The notes under the pieces: generated by a model | Database searches by the model: none | Seen by the model: the letters and a program-made list of their open reading frames with translations, nothing else | What the model was told of the DNA's origin: nothing | Part shown: positions 15,300 through 21,937 of the stretch, piece by piece | How the letters are laid out: each line of letters begins with the position of its first letter | Position numbering within the stretch: the stretch's first letter is position 1 | Program-made: the position numbers and the translations under genes | DNA from: Actinomycetota bacterium | GTDB taxonomy: Bacteria > Actinomycetota > Actinomycetes > Nanopelagicales > Nanopelagicaceae | NCBI GenBank assembly: GCA_947377725.1 | Contig: CANCGX010000014.1 | Location: forward strand, 1-21,937 | Reading direction: 5' to 3' | DNA length: 21,937 bases

Positions 15300-16198
15300 G
15301 ATTTGATAATAGACGCTAGAACGCGTTGGAGGTGAACTTCAGTGCCAGCCGACTCAAGCCATGTGATGCGAGCATCTCTGGTAAACCACGTTTCTTGGCG
15401 CCGGGCATATTGGCGCGTGGCTATTTTGGTATCTGTTTTCGGATCAATGCTCAGGCCGTTTCGAGCGGCAATAATTTGCGCGTAACCCAAGGCCGCCTGG
15501 GCTGTTTTGCCTTCAAGGAGCCCTAGTTCAACCAACTTATCAACCTCAGTCTCCAGCCCTCTCTCCCACATTTTCTCAACACGTCGATCGATTCGCTCAT
15601 CAAGAAGTGTTCTATCGAGAGAGAGTCCAAACTGTTGTGCCTGCGGGTAGCGAGTTGAATCTTCCCGGGGAAGATTGGCTGTGAAAGGTTTACCTGTAAT
15701 TTCAATTACTTCTAGTGCGCGCACAACTCGTCGAACATTCTCTTTTGGAATTGCGACAGCCGCCGCAGGATCCAAGATAGCAAGGCGCTTGTGAAGAGCC
15801 GCAGCTCCGATTCGCTCTGCCTCTTCAGTGAGCTTTGCTCTGACTTCAGGATCGGTCTCTGGAAAATTTAAATCATCGAGAATCGACTTAATATAGAAGC
15901 CAGTTCCTCCAACGATGACAACTGGTTTTGAAGCTGCAAGAAGTTCATCGACCTTTGCTCGAGCCAATTCTTGATACCAAGCAACAGTTACATCAGTGCT
16001 GATATCGACAACATCGAGAAGGTGGTGCGGAATGCCTCCGCGTTCATCCATTGAAAGCTTTGCAGTCCCAATATCCATTCCACGATAGAGCTGCATTGAA
16101 TCTGCGTTAATTATTTCAGCGCCGATTTCATTTGCTACGGCAACAGCTAAATCACTCTTACCTGTCGCAGTTGCACCACATATTACGATCAACGTCAT
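15296..16198 (-). CDS. miaA: tRNA dimethylallyltransferase
   Basis: Adds the dimethylallyl group to N6 of A37 in tRNAs reading UNN codons, the substrate step for MiaB. The 300 aa contain P-loop GATATGKS (8-15), INADSMQLYRGMDIGTAK (the DSxQ motif), DVVDISTDVTVAWYQ, GGTGFYIKSIL, and the C-terminal RRQETWFTRD. It overlaps miaB and dapF by four bases each. Confidence 0.97.
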   Translation of the reverse strand: MTLIVICGATATGKSDLAVAVANEIGAEIINADSMQLYRGMDIGTAKLSMDERGGIPHHLLDVVDISTDVTVAWYQELARAKVDELLAASKPVVIVGGTGFYIKSILDDLNFPETDPEVRAKLTEEAERIGAAALHKRLAILDPAAAVAIPKENVRRVVRALEVIEITGKPFTANLPREDSTRYPQAQQFGLSLDRTLLDERIDRRVEKMWERGLETEVDKLVELGLLEGKTAQAALGYAQIIAARNGLSIDPKTDTKIATRQYARRQETWFTRDARITWLESAGTEVHLQRVLASIIKS

Positions 16199-17598
16199 GA
16201 GCCGTGAATTAACTTCAACTTCGCAAGCGATGGCATACCTATCATGATTGGTTCAGGCCCAATTTCTGCCACTCGCGCTTCGTGGGCATCTCCCCCACGA
16301 GTGCGGCGGACAGAACCAACTTCTCCTGCCACCATGAAATTCGGAGCTGCTTGAGTGATTCTTCCCGTAACAATATCTCCAGGCCGAGCGTCAATACCTT
16401 CAGGAATATGCACTAAACGAAAATCAGGAGTTCGAGTATCGCGATTCTCCGTGACGAGTAGTTCATAACTCTTACCCAGTGACGCATCGTTTATCTCTTC
16501 GGAAATTCGTTGCTGCACTATGTGTAAACGGCCATAACGATCGGCCATAGTGGCATCGTCAATTTGATCGGGCATCGTTGCAGCTGGCGTTCCAGGACGC
16601 TTTGAATACTGGAAAGTGTAAGCAGCGCTGAATCTGGCTTCTTCAACAACTTCAAGAGTTTGCGCGAAATCCGCCTCAGTTTCACCTGGAAAACCGACAA
16701 TGATGTCAGTTGTAATTCCCGCATCAGGAATCGCTGCTCGCACACGCTCGATAATTCCCATGTACTTCTCGCGGCGATATGAGCGGCGCATGGATTGAAG
16801 GATTCGATCAGAGCCTGATTGCAGCGGCATATGGAGATGGGGCATTACTGATGGAGTTTCAGCCATCGCTGCAATGACATCATCTGTGAAGTCACGTGGA
16901 TGCGGCGACATGAAGCGCAAACGCTCAAGTCCATCGACTGATCCAACCTGACGCAGCAGTGAAGCAAAGCCACCATTCTTATATGCATTGACGTTTTGGC
17001 CCAGCAAAGTAATTTCTACGACACCTTGATCTACAAGCGCGCGAACTTCTTTAAGAATGTCGCCTTCCTCGCGATCTTTCTCAACGCCACGAAGCGCCGG
17101 AACAATGCAAAAAGTGCAGGTGTTATTGCAACCAACTGAGATTGAGACCCAAGCACTAAAAGCCGAATGTCGTCTCGATGGCAGTGTTGAAGGGAAATGT
17201 TCGAGTGCTTCTTTAATTTCAACTTGAGATTCTTCTTCAATACGAGAGCGCTCGAGCAGCGCTGGTAAGGAACCAATGTTGTGCGTTCCAAAGACCACAT
17301 CAACATATGGCGCACGTTTGATGATGCTCTCCTGGTCTTTCTGTGCCATGCATCCACCAACAGCGATCTGGAAATTCCGATTCTGTTTCTTAATTGGTGC
17401 AAGAAAACTTAATCGTCCATAAAGTTTATTGTCAGCATTTTCGCGAACTGCACAGGTATTAAAAACAACGAGATCGGGCTCGCTTCCTTCGAGAGCCTGC
17501 GTATACCCGGCGTCAAGCAGCAATCCAGCAATGCGTTCACTATCGTGAACATTCATTTGGCAGCCATATGTCTCGACTACGAAAGAGCGGGATGTCAT
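16195..17598 (-). CDS. miaB: tRNA-2-methylthio-N6-dimethylallyladenosine synthase (radical SAM)
   Basis: Adds the methylthio group to i6A37 of tRNA, downstream of MiaA. The 467 aa hold three domains. The N-terminal UPF0004 domain has cluster cysteines Cys13 (TYGCQMN), Cys49 (NTCAVRE) and Cys83 (GGCMAQ). The radical-SAM domain has C-x3-C-x2-C at Cys157, Cys161 and Cys164 (GCNNTCTFC), and the C-terminal TRAM domain spans about 385-450. All six iron-sulfur ligands are present. It lies 22 bp after recX without a clear Shine-Dalgarno. Confidence 0.97.
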   Translation of the reverse strand: MTSRSFVVETYGCQMNVHDSERIAGLLLDAGYTQALEGSEPDLVVFNTCAVRENADNKLYGRLSFLAPIKKQNRNFQIAVGGCMAQKDQESIIKRAPYVDVVFGTHNIGSLPALLERSRIEEESQVEIKEALEHFPSTLPSRRHSAFSAWVSISVGCNNTCTFCIVPALRGVEKDREEGDILKEVRALVDQGVVEITLLGQNVNAYKNGGFASLLRQVGSVDGLERLRFMSPHPRDFTDDVIAAMAETPSVMPHLHMPLQSGSDRILQSMRRSYRREKYMGIIERVRAAIPDAGITTDIIVGFPGETEADFAQTLEVVEEARFSAAYTFQYSKRPGTPAATMPDQIDDATMADRYGRLHIVQQRISEEINDASLGKSYELLVTENRDTRTPDFRLVHIPEGIDARPGDIVTGRITQAAPNFMVAGEVGSVRRTRGGDAHEARVAEIGPEPIMIGMPSLAKLKLIHGS

Positions 17599-17620
17599 TG
17601 GCCAATCTTATTGGGAGATT

Positions 17621-18121
17621 TTAGGACTCTGTTCCCGTCAATTCACGAATGATTCTTGAGGTTAGCCCACCTGAAAAGCCTTTTCGCGAGAGAACGCCAG
17701 ATATACGGCTATAAATCTTCTCTGGATCTAGATGCGCGCAGGAACGATATTTCCGCTCTGCCAATGCATAAGCCAGCTTGTACTCACTCTCATCATCAAT
17801 TTCAGCGATTACTTCTTCGATGATGTCTTGGGCAACTCCTTTTACTCGGAGCTCTTGAGAAATGATTCGTTTACTGAGTTTCTTCTGGCGTTGGCGAGAT
17901 TCAGACCAAAGTTGGGCAAATTCCAAATCATTAACGAGCCCTTCGAGCTCCAACTGATCAAGGACCGCTTCAGACGTTACGTCATCGAAATTGCGCTTGA
18001 TCAGATGGGCATGAAGTTCGGCCCTACTCCGAGCGCGAGGAGCAAGGGCGTAAAGCGCCACGTTCATCGCGTCGGAGTATGAGTCTGCGTTTACTTCTTG
18101 GTTGACTTTAGAAGTCGACAT
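17621..18121 (-). CDS. recX: RecA modulator RecX
   Basis: RecX binds RecA filaments and regulates their activity. From ATG 18121 it has 166 aa: three-helix RecX repeats starting at DAMNVALYALAPRARSRAEL, then LIKRNFDDVTSEAVLDQLE, LVNDLEFAQLWSESRQ, and RKYRSCAHLDPEKIYSRISG. I choose ATG 18121 because it is the start nearest the recA stop (14 bp overlap). ATG 18136 and TTG 18163 are also in frame and would lengthen the overlap to 29 or 56 bp. Overlap with recA is typical for this pair and suggests coupled, substoichiometric expression. Confidence 0.92.
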   Translation of the reverse strand: MSTSKVNQEVNADSYSDAMNVALYALAPRARSRAELHAHLIKRNFDDVTSEAVLDQLELEGLVNDLEFAQLWSESRQRQKKLSKRIISQELRVKGVAQDIIEEVIAEIDDESEYKLAYALAERKYRSCAHLDPEKIYSRISGVLSRKGFSGGLTSRIIRELTGTES

Positions 18122-19187
18122 CAGCGCCGGCTTCATCAATCGCAGCGACAAGTGCTGGATCAACTGCAGTCGGTGCGTTCATCTCTCTAATCTGCTTTTC
18201 AATATCATTTGCAAGGTCTGGGTTATCGATAAGGAATGAGCGAGCATTTTCCTTGCCTTGGCCAAGTTGATCACCGTTGTAGGTATACCAAGCACCTGAC
18301 TTTTTAACGATTCCCATTTCGACGCCAAGGTCGATGAGTGAGCCCTCGCGTGAGATTCCAACACCGTAAATAATGTCGAATTCTGCTTGCTTGAAAGGAG
18401 GCGCCATCTTGTTCTTAACAACTTTGACGCGAGTACGGTTTCCGACCGCATCTGTTCCGTCTTTAAGAGTTTCAATTCTGCGAACATCAAGACGAATTGA
18501 GGCGTAGAACTTAAGAGCTTTACCGCCTGTTGTTGTTTCAGGAGTTCCGAAGAAGACACCGATCTTGTCACGCAACTGGTTGATGAAAATTGCAGTTGTG
18601 TTTGATTGGTGGAGTGCACCGGTCATCTTGCGGAGCGCCTGTGACATCAAACGAGCTTGGAGACCCATATGGGAATCGCCCATCTCGCCTTCGATTTCAG
18701 CACGTGGTGTAAGTGCTGCGACGGAGTCGACGACGACGATATCTAGCGCTCCAGAACGAACCAACATATCCATAATCTCTAGAGCTTGTTCACCAGTATC
18801 TGGTTGTGAAACAAGAAGTGCATCGATATCAACGCCGAGCTTGCGTGCATACTCTGGATCGAGTGCATGTTCAGCATCGATAAAGGCTGCGATTCCACCG
18901 TTGCGTTGTGCATTTGCAATTGCATGCAGGGCAACAGTTGTTTTACCTGAAGATTCAGGTCCATAAATTTCAACAATACGACCACGAGGCAATCCACCAA
19001 TTCCGAGAGCAACATCGAGTGCTACAGAACCTGTTGGAATAACTTCCATAATCTGTGGGCCGCGATCGCCCATCTTCATAACCGAACCCTTACCGAACTG
19101 ACGCTCGATTTGGGATAGGGCACTATCAAGAGCTTTGGCGCGATCTAGCGACGCCTTATCTGTTTTTTCTGGCTTTTCAGCAGCCAT
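18108..19187 (-). CDS. recA: Recombinase RecA
   Basis: ATP-dependent DNA strand-exchange protein and co-protease for LexA. The 359 aa carry P-loop GPESSGKT (76-83), Walker B DIVVVDSVAALTP, the L1/L2 DNA loops (GEMGDSHMGLQARLMSQALR; GVFFGTPETTTGG), and a short acidic C-terminus ending GADVDF. It has no intein, unlike M. tuberculosis RecA. The start is ATG 19187, with GAAAGG (19196-19201) eight bases upstream. Two damage-type promoter signals lie upstream. Confidence 0.99.
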   Translation of the reverse strand: MAAEKPEKTDKASLDRAKALDSALSQIERQFGKGSVMKMGDRGPQIMEVIPTGSVALDVALGIGGLPRGRIVEIYGPESSGKTTVALHAIANAQRNGGIAAFIDAEHALDPEYARKLGVDIDALLVSQPDTGEQALEIMDMLVRSGALDIVVVDSVAALTPRAEIEGEMGDSHMGLQARLMSQALRKMTGALHQSNTTAIFINQLRDKIGVFFGTPETTTGGKALKFYASIRLDVRRIETLKDGTDAVGNRTRVKVVKNKMAPPFKQAEFDIIYGVGISREGSLIDLGVEMGIVKKSGAWYTYNGDQLGQGKENARSFLIDNPDLANDIEKQIREMNAPTAVDPALVAAIDEAGADVDF

Positions 19188-19250
19188 TGTGTGAACCTTT
19201 CATCGTTCGTCTTGTTGACCTGCTTTCACAGCGCCAATGTCTCGGTCCAG

Positions 19251-19273
19251 AAGGTACGGAATACCACCGACGG
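19251..19273 (-). promoter_or_regulatory. RecA-NDp-type (LexA-independent, PafBC-class) promoter of recA
   Basis: Read on the minus strand, CCGTCGGTG, an 8 bp spacer, then TACCTT. The mycobacterial RecA-NDp consensus is TTGTCRGTG-N8-TAN3T. The match is 7 of 9 in the upstream part, exact in spacer length, and exact for TAN3T. It would start transcription near 19244, about 57 bases before recA. In mycobacteria this promoter class is controlled by PafBC and is the main LexA-independent DNA damage response. The motif is seen here; control by PafBC is inferred. Confidence 0.7.
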
Positions 19274-19276
19274 CCT

Positions 19277-19288
19277 AGGCATATGCCT
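19277..19288. repeat. Palindrome between the two recA promoters
   Basis: AGGCATATGCCT is a perfect 12 bp palindrome lying 4 bp beyond the upstream end of the RecA-NDp-type motif. In the longer recA transcript it could form a hairpin; as DNA it could bind a dimeric regulator. No function is assigned. Confidence 0.35.
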
Positions 19289-19348
19289 GGCGGAAGTGTG
19301 GAACCGCTCTGGTTGGGTATATCCACGCCGGTGAGCGCGAATAGAGGA

Positions 19349-19378
19349 ATACTACCGAACATCTGTTCGAATGAGCAA
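19349..19378 (-). promoter_or_regulatory. SOS promoter of recA (-35/-10 pair)
   Basis: On the minus strand, TTGCTC (19373-19378) and TAGTAT (19349-19354) are separated by 18 bp, and the LexA box lies wholly inside the spacer. Transcription would begin near 19341, giving a leader of about 150 bases. The promoter starts about 20 bp after the hmuV stop, with no terminator between. Confidence 0.65.
19356..19369. promoter_or_regulatory. LexA box (SOS operator) upstream of recA
   Basis: CGAACATCTGTTCG is a perfect match to the Gram-positive/actinobacterial SOS box CGAAC-N4-GTTCG. It lies between the -35 and -10 of the distal recA promoter, so LexA binding would block RNA polymerase directly. lexA is not in this window. 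Confidence 0.88.
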
Positions 19379-19397
19379 GACACGCTCGAAGTTGCTC

Positions 19398-19997
19398 TTA
19401 AATCGAAATGTGGGCGTCGAATCTAGCCTCGAACGAGGCCGAGTTGTGGGCAACCACGAGAACCCCATGCTCTTTGGCAATTATCGATAAAAGATCAAGA
19501 GTCCGATCCTGGTGGTTGGCATCTTGAGCGCTGAGCGGTTCGTCGAGGAGGTAAAACGCTGCTTCCTGAATAAGTGCGAGAGCAACACTTACACGCTGTT
19601 GCTGGCCCAAAGATAATTCAGTGACTTTTAAATCAGCAATCGCATCTATTTCAAGTGCTTCACGAACATCTGGAGCATGTGATGCTCGCGCGTTTTCTGC
19701 AACAACCTGCAGAATTTGGTCCACGGTAAACGCTAAATCAAAGATACGTCGTTGTGGCGCAACCGATCGAATGCGTGATTGTTCGCGAGCCGACAAATTT
19801 TTGATATCGAGCCCGTTAATAATTACCGTTCCGGAGGATGGCTTTAATACCCCACCAATTACATTAATTAACGTCGTCTTTCCAGATCCATTTGCTCCCG
19901 TAAGCAGAGTCGCCCCGGTTGGTGCTATGGACGTATTGAAATTGGTAAAAATAGCTTTGGTTGGACGTGAGAAAGAAATATTTCTAATTTCAATCAT
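19398..19997 (-). CDS. hmuV: ABC transporter ATPase, heme/iron-complex type (short)
   Basis: Energises the FecCD-type importer encoded just upstream. All ATPase motifs are present: P-loop GANGSGKT (34-41), Q-loop Gln82 (APQRR), signature LSLGQQQRV (129-137, LSLGQ rather than LSGGQ), Walker B FYLLDEP, D-loop SAQD, and H-loop His184 (VVAHN). At 199 aa it is shorter than typical HmuV/FecE proteins (about 250-260): it stops 15 residues after the H-loop, without the usual C-terminal segment. No continuation is seen in the 210 bp that follow. It overlaps hmuU by 8 bp. The ABC call is sure; heme as substrate is inferred from the binding protein. Confidence 0.85.
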   Translation of the reverse strand: MIEIRNISFSRPTKAIFTNFNTSIAPTGATLLTGANGSGKTTLINVIGGVLKPSSGTVIINGLDIKNLSAREQSRIRSVAPQRRIFDLAFTVDQILQVVAENARASHAPDVREALEIDAIADLKVTELSLGQQQRVSVALALIQEAAFYLLDEPLSAQDANHQDRTLDLLSIIAKEHGVLVVAHNSASFEARFDAHISI

Positions 19998-20973
19998 GAT
20001 CCACCCACTGAGAACGTTGAATGCGAAGAAGAATGATTAGCGCTGGTGCTCCAAGCAGGGAAGTTAAAAGTCCCAATGGAATTTCATGGGGTTGCGCAAT
20101 AGTGCGGGCTAATAAATCTGCAATCAACAAGAGTGTCGCACCAACAAGTGCACTCATCGCAAGCATTGACCGATGGGCAGGACCAATCAAAAGCCTGACG
20201 ATGTGAGGCACGAGAAGTCCTAGAAACGCGATTGATCCTACGGCGCTGACGGAAGCACCTACAAGCAGAGCCATTGCAACAATAGATATGGATCTCAATC
20301 GCCTTGGATTAATGCCTAGGAAATGAGAGGTCGTCTCTCCGAGACTGTATCCATCCAGCAACGGTGAAAGGAAAAAAGCGAGAATCAAACCAAAGAGAAT
20401 GAATGGCGTAATCATCAGCACTGTCGAGTTATTTAATAACGTAAGTGATCCAAAGTTCCAGAAAGCCAATGACTGAATTCCAGGTTTTGGAGAGATAGTT
20501 ATAACTAAACCTGCGATCGCAGTTAAAACCGCTGAAATGGCCAAGCCAGTCAAGAGGAAGCCATTTCCTTTGTTGGGAGCCAAGAGTTGTACGAGGAAAG
20601 CGGCGCCAATGGCGAAAACTATTGCTAGAGCTGCATTTAAGGCAGAACCATATGTTGCGACGCCTGTTCCAATTGCAGCGATCGTGCCGAGAGTTGCTCC
20701 ACTAGACAGTCCAATTAACGTTGGTTCAGCTAATGGATTTCGAAAAATTGCTTGCGCTAATCCCCCGACAACACCTAAGCCTGCGCCAATGATGAGCGCA
20801 CCTACTGCTCTAGGGAATCTGACTTCCCATATGGTTGTGGCATCGGTTGAGTCATGCTTTCCAATCAAAGAGAATACTGAATGCGAGAGATGCAATATTC
20901 CAGTACGTAAGGAGAGAATAAAAAATATGAGCATGAGTGTTGTGATAAAAATGGCGATGGATACTTTCTTCAT
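19990..20973 (-). CDS. hmuU: FecCD-family ABC permease, likely heme importer
   Basis: Membrane channel of a type II (BtuC/FecCD-like) importer for heme, siderophores or cobalamin. The 327 aa hold about nine to ten membrane helices. Family motifs in order are RFPRAVGALIIGAGLGVVGG, FRNPLAEPTLIGLSSGA, AFLGLLVPHIVRLLIGPAHR (coupling-helix region), and IPLGLLTSLLGAPALIILL near the C-terminus. It overlaps hmuT by four bases and hmuV by eight, a tight three-gene operon. Confidence 0.9.
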   Translation of the reverse strand: MKKVSIAIFITTLMLIFFILSLRTGILHLSHSVFSLIGKHDSTDATTIWEVRFPRAVGALIIGAGLGVVGGLAQAIFRNPLAEPTLIGLSSGATLGTIAAIGTGVATYGSALNAALAIVFAIGAAFLVQLLAPNKGNGFLLTGLAISAVLTAIAGLVITISPKPGIQSLAFWNFGSLTLLNNSTVLMITPFILFGLILAFFLSPLLDGYSLGETTSHFLGINPRRLRSISIVAMALLVGASVSAVGSIAFLGLLVPHIVRLLIGPAHRSMLAMSALVGATLLLIADLLARTIAQPHEIPLGLLTSLLGAPALIILLRIQRSQWVDHD

Positions 20974-21875
20974 ATCGCCTTCTTTCCTGCTTTTTGAATA
21001 GCCGCACGTAACGCAGGAAGTAAGGCTACCGAACGCGGTCCAAATGAAAGTAGTAGCGAGTCATCGACCGTTACAACTGCTCGATTCTTCCCCGCCGGAG
21101 TTTGAGCAATCCCTGGAAGTTGAACCAACCCGTCCACTCCATTAACCGATTGAAGTCCCTTTGTCATCAAAAGTAGAACGTCTGGCTGCAGTGAGATCAG
21201 CTCCTCTGCCGTCATCGCATTAAATGGGTTAGCTAATTTCTCTGCTCCCACATCACGTACTCCTATCGCAGATAAAAGCGAATCCGCACCAGATCCCTTT
21301 CCACCAATCAAATAGATTGCCGAAGTTCCACGAACATAAAGAAATGCAACTTTAATCGGCAGCGATGGAAAGTTACTTGTCGAAATCTGTGAAGAGATCT
21401 TTGCGCCAGCAATTGGCGTCCCAATGGCTCTTGCGACTTCCATTTCTTTTGTTGCAACCCCACGTAAATTGAATGGGTCAGAAATCTTCACAAGCTTAAT
21501 TCCACTTTTCTTCAATGTCTCTAAGGAAGATTGTGGTGAGGTATTGGAATCAATCAGAATCAAATCCGGCTGTTGGGATAAAACTTTTTCAATAGAAACA
21601 TTATGTGAAGGATTATCAATCGGAATTTTCTCTAACTCAGGGATTGACGATGCGACATCTCGCCCAACCAAAATTGAGGAATAACCCATCGATGCAATGA
21701 TTTCGGCGCTGCCGTTTGCCAAGGCCACAACCCGTTTGACGTTTGGAATCTCCGAAGTGTGAATAATTGGTAGTGAGATTTCGGACGCAGAAATATCCGA
21801 CACTGACTTCTTGCTTGTCGAGCATCCCGTAACCGCTAGGCTCAAAATGAGCGCTAAGGGTAGGAGCTTCTTCAC
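20970..21875 (-). CDS. hmuT: Heme/iron-complex ABC substrate-binding lipoprotein
   Basis: Captures the substrate outside the membrane for the permease. The 301 aa start with a lipoprotein signal peptide (MKKLLPLALILSLAVTGCS, lipobox VTGC with lipidated Cys18), followed by a Ser-rich linker and a class III (PF01497-type) binding fold: VVALANGSAEIIASMG, LSQQPDLILID, LISLQPDVLLLMTKGLQ. The stretch GVDGLVQLPGIAQTPAGKNR followed by LSFGPRS is the pattern I associate with HmuT hemin-binding proteins, so heme is the preferred substrate; siderophore or cobalamin cannot be excluded. The start is GTG at 21875 without a visible Shine-Dalgarno; a possible -10 lies 7 bp before it. Confidence 0.8.
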   Translation of the reverse strand: MKKLLPLALILSLAVTGCSTSKKSVSDISASEISLPIIHTSEIPNVKRVVALANGSAEIIASMGYSSILVGRDVASSIPELEKIPIDNPSHNVSIEKVLSQQPDLILIDSNTSPQSSLETLKKSGIKLVKISDPFNLRGVATKEMEVARAIGTPIAGAKISSQISTSNFPSLPIKVAFLYVRGTSAIYLIGGKGSGADSLLSAIGVRDVGAEKLANPFNAMTAEELISLQPDVLLLMTKGLQSVNGVDGLVQLPGIAQTPAGKNRAVVTVDDSLLLSFGPRSVALLPALRAAIQKAGKKAI

Positions 21876-21882
21876 ACGGATG

Positions 21883-21888
21883 AGTATG
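21883..21888 (-). promoter_or_regulatory. Weak candidate -10 for the hmuTUV operon
   Basis: CATACT on the minus strand (4 of 6 to TATAAT) ends seven bases before the GTG of hmuT, which would make the mRNA leaderless and explain the missing Shine-Dalgarno. No convincing -35 is found. A short inverted repeat CCGAC...GTCGG (21901-21905 / 21921-21925) lies just upstream and could be part of an operator. Confidence 0.22.
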
Positions 21889-21937
21889 GCAAACCTTTAC
21901 CCGACGGGAGTTCGGAAGTTGTCGGATAACTGAAACT

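Noticed and set aside
17599..17620. TAAGAT six bases before the miaB ATG as an internal leaderless promoter
   Set aside because: No -35 at a usable distance; the 22 bp gap in a conserved operon is better read as simple cotranscription.
18108..19187. Intein in RecA, as in M. tuberculosis
   Set aside because: The protein is 359 aa and co-linear with intein-free RecA; no insertion is present.
19191..19206. GAAC-N8-GTTC repeat beside the recA Shine-Dalgarno, as a second LexA box
   Set aside because: LexA half-sites are four bases apart in this family; here the spacing is eight, and the arms are only 4 bp.
19187..19426. Plus-strand reading frame of 79 aa opposite the recA upstream region
   Set aside because: It is low-complexity, charged, has no family motif, and covers the recA promoters and LexA box; regulatory DNA explains the stretch better.
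1..21937. CRISPR arrays, insertion sequences, toxin-antitoxin or phage-defence genes
   Set aside because: No direct-repeat arrays, transposase or defence-type proteins are seen; nearly all bases lie in recognised housekeeping genes.

Overview
The window looks like a chromosomal housekeeping region of a free-living, streamlined actinobacterium with a fairly low GC content. Three things point there: actinobacterial gene order (wecA-atpI-atp operon; recA-recX-miaB-miaA-dapF-hflX; a divergent cob(I)alamin adenosyltransferase/murA pair beside atpC), actinobacterial regulatory sequences upstream of recA, and very tight packing with many 1-17 bp gene overlaps. It resembles the freshwater acI (Nanopelagicales) type, but that placement is inference. 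I see no tRNA, rRNA, CRISPR array, insertion sequence, prophage or integration site. No gene-free stretch reaches 300 bp; the longest is 19188-19397 (210 bp), upstream of recA.

Layout, left to right. 1-660 (+) is the 3' part of an unrecognised, probably exported protein. It converges with a PduO-type cob(I)alamin adenosyltransferase (657-1232, -), which is divergent from murA (1308-2588, +). From 2645 to 21875 everything is on the minus strand: 22 genes. In transcription order they are a heme-type ABC importer (hmuT-hmuU-hmuV), recA-recX, miaB-miaA-dapF-hflX, a TsaC/Sua5-family gene, glyA, wecA, atpI-like, atpZ-like, then the F1Fo ATP synthase genes atpB-E-F-H-A-G-D-C.

How the genes work together. 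The ATP synthase set is complete (a, c, b, delta, alpha, gamma, beta, epsilon) with two small assembly-type membrane proteins in front. wecA, murA and dapF serve envelope synthesis (lipid-linked GlcNAc, first committed peptidoglycan step, meso-DAP). miaA and miaB act in sequence on tRNA A37, and a TsaC homologue would be the t6A counterpart. recA and recX are recombinase and modulator. hmuTUV probably imports heme, and the adenosyltransferase makes coenzyme B12.

What stands out: (1) recA has both a perfect LexA box inside a -35/-10 promoter and, nearer the gene, a match to the LexA-independent RecA-NDp (PafBC-type) promoter; (2) the TsaC/Sua5 homologue has lost its hallmark active-site motifs; (3) MurA has Asp in place of the fosfomycin-target Cys; (4) ATP synthase epsilon is only 87 aa and lacks its C-terminal helical domain; (5) the c subunit has Ala at two positions of the glycine motif that influences c-ring packing; (6) two actinobacterial clusters that are usually far apart are joined, and the murA/adenosyltransferase block is inverted relative to the Mycobacterium tuberculosis order. 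I found no convincing undescribed multi-gene system; the novelty is in variants and regulation of known genes.
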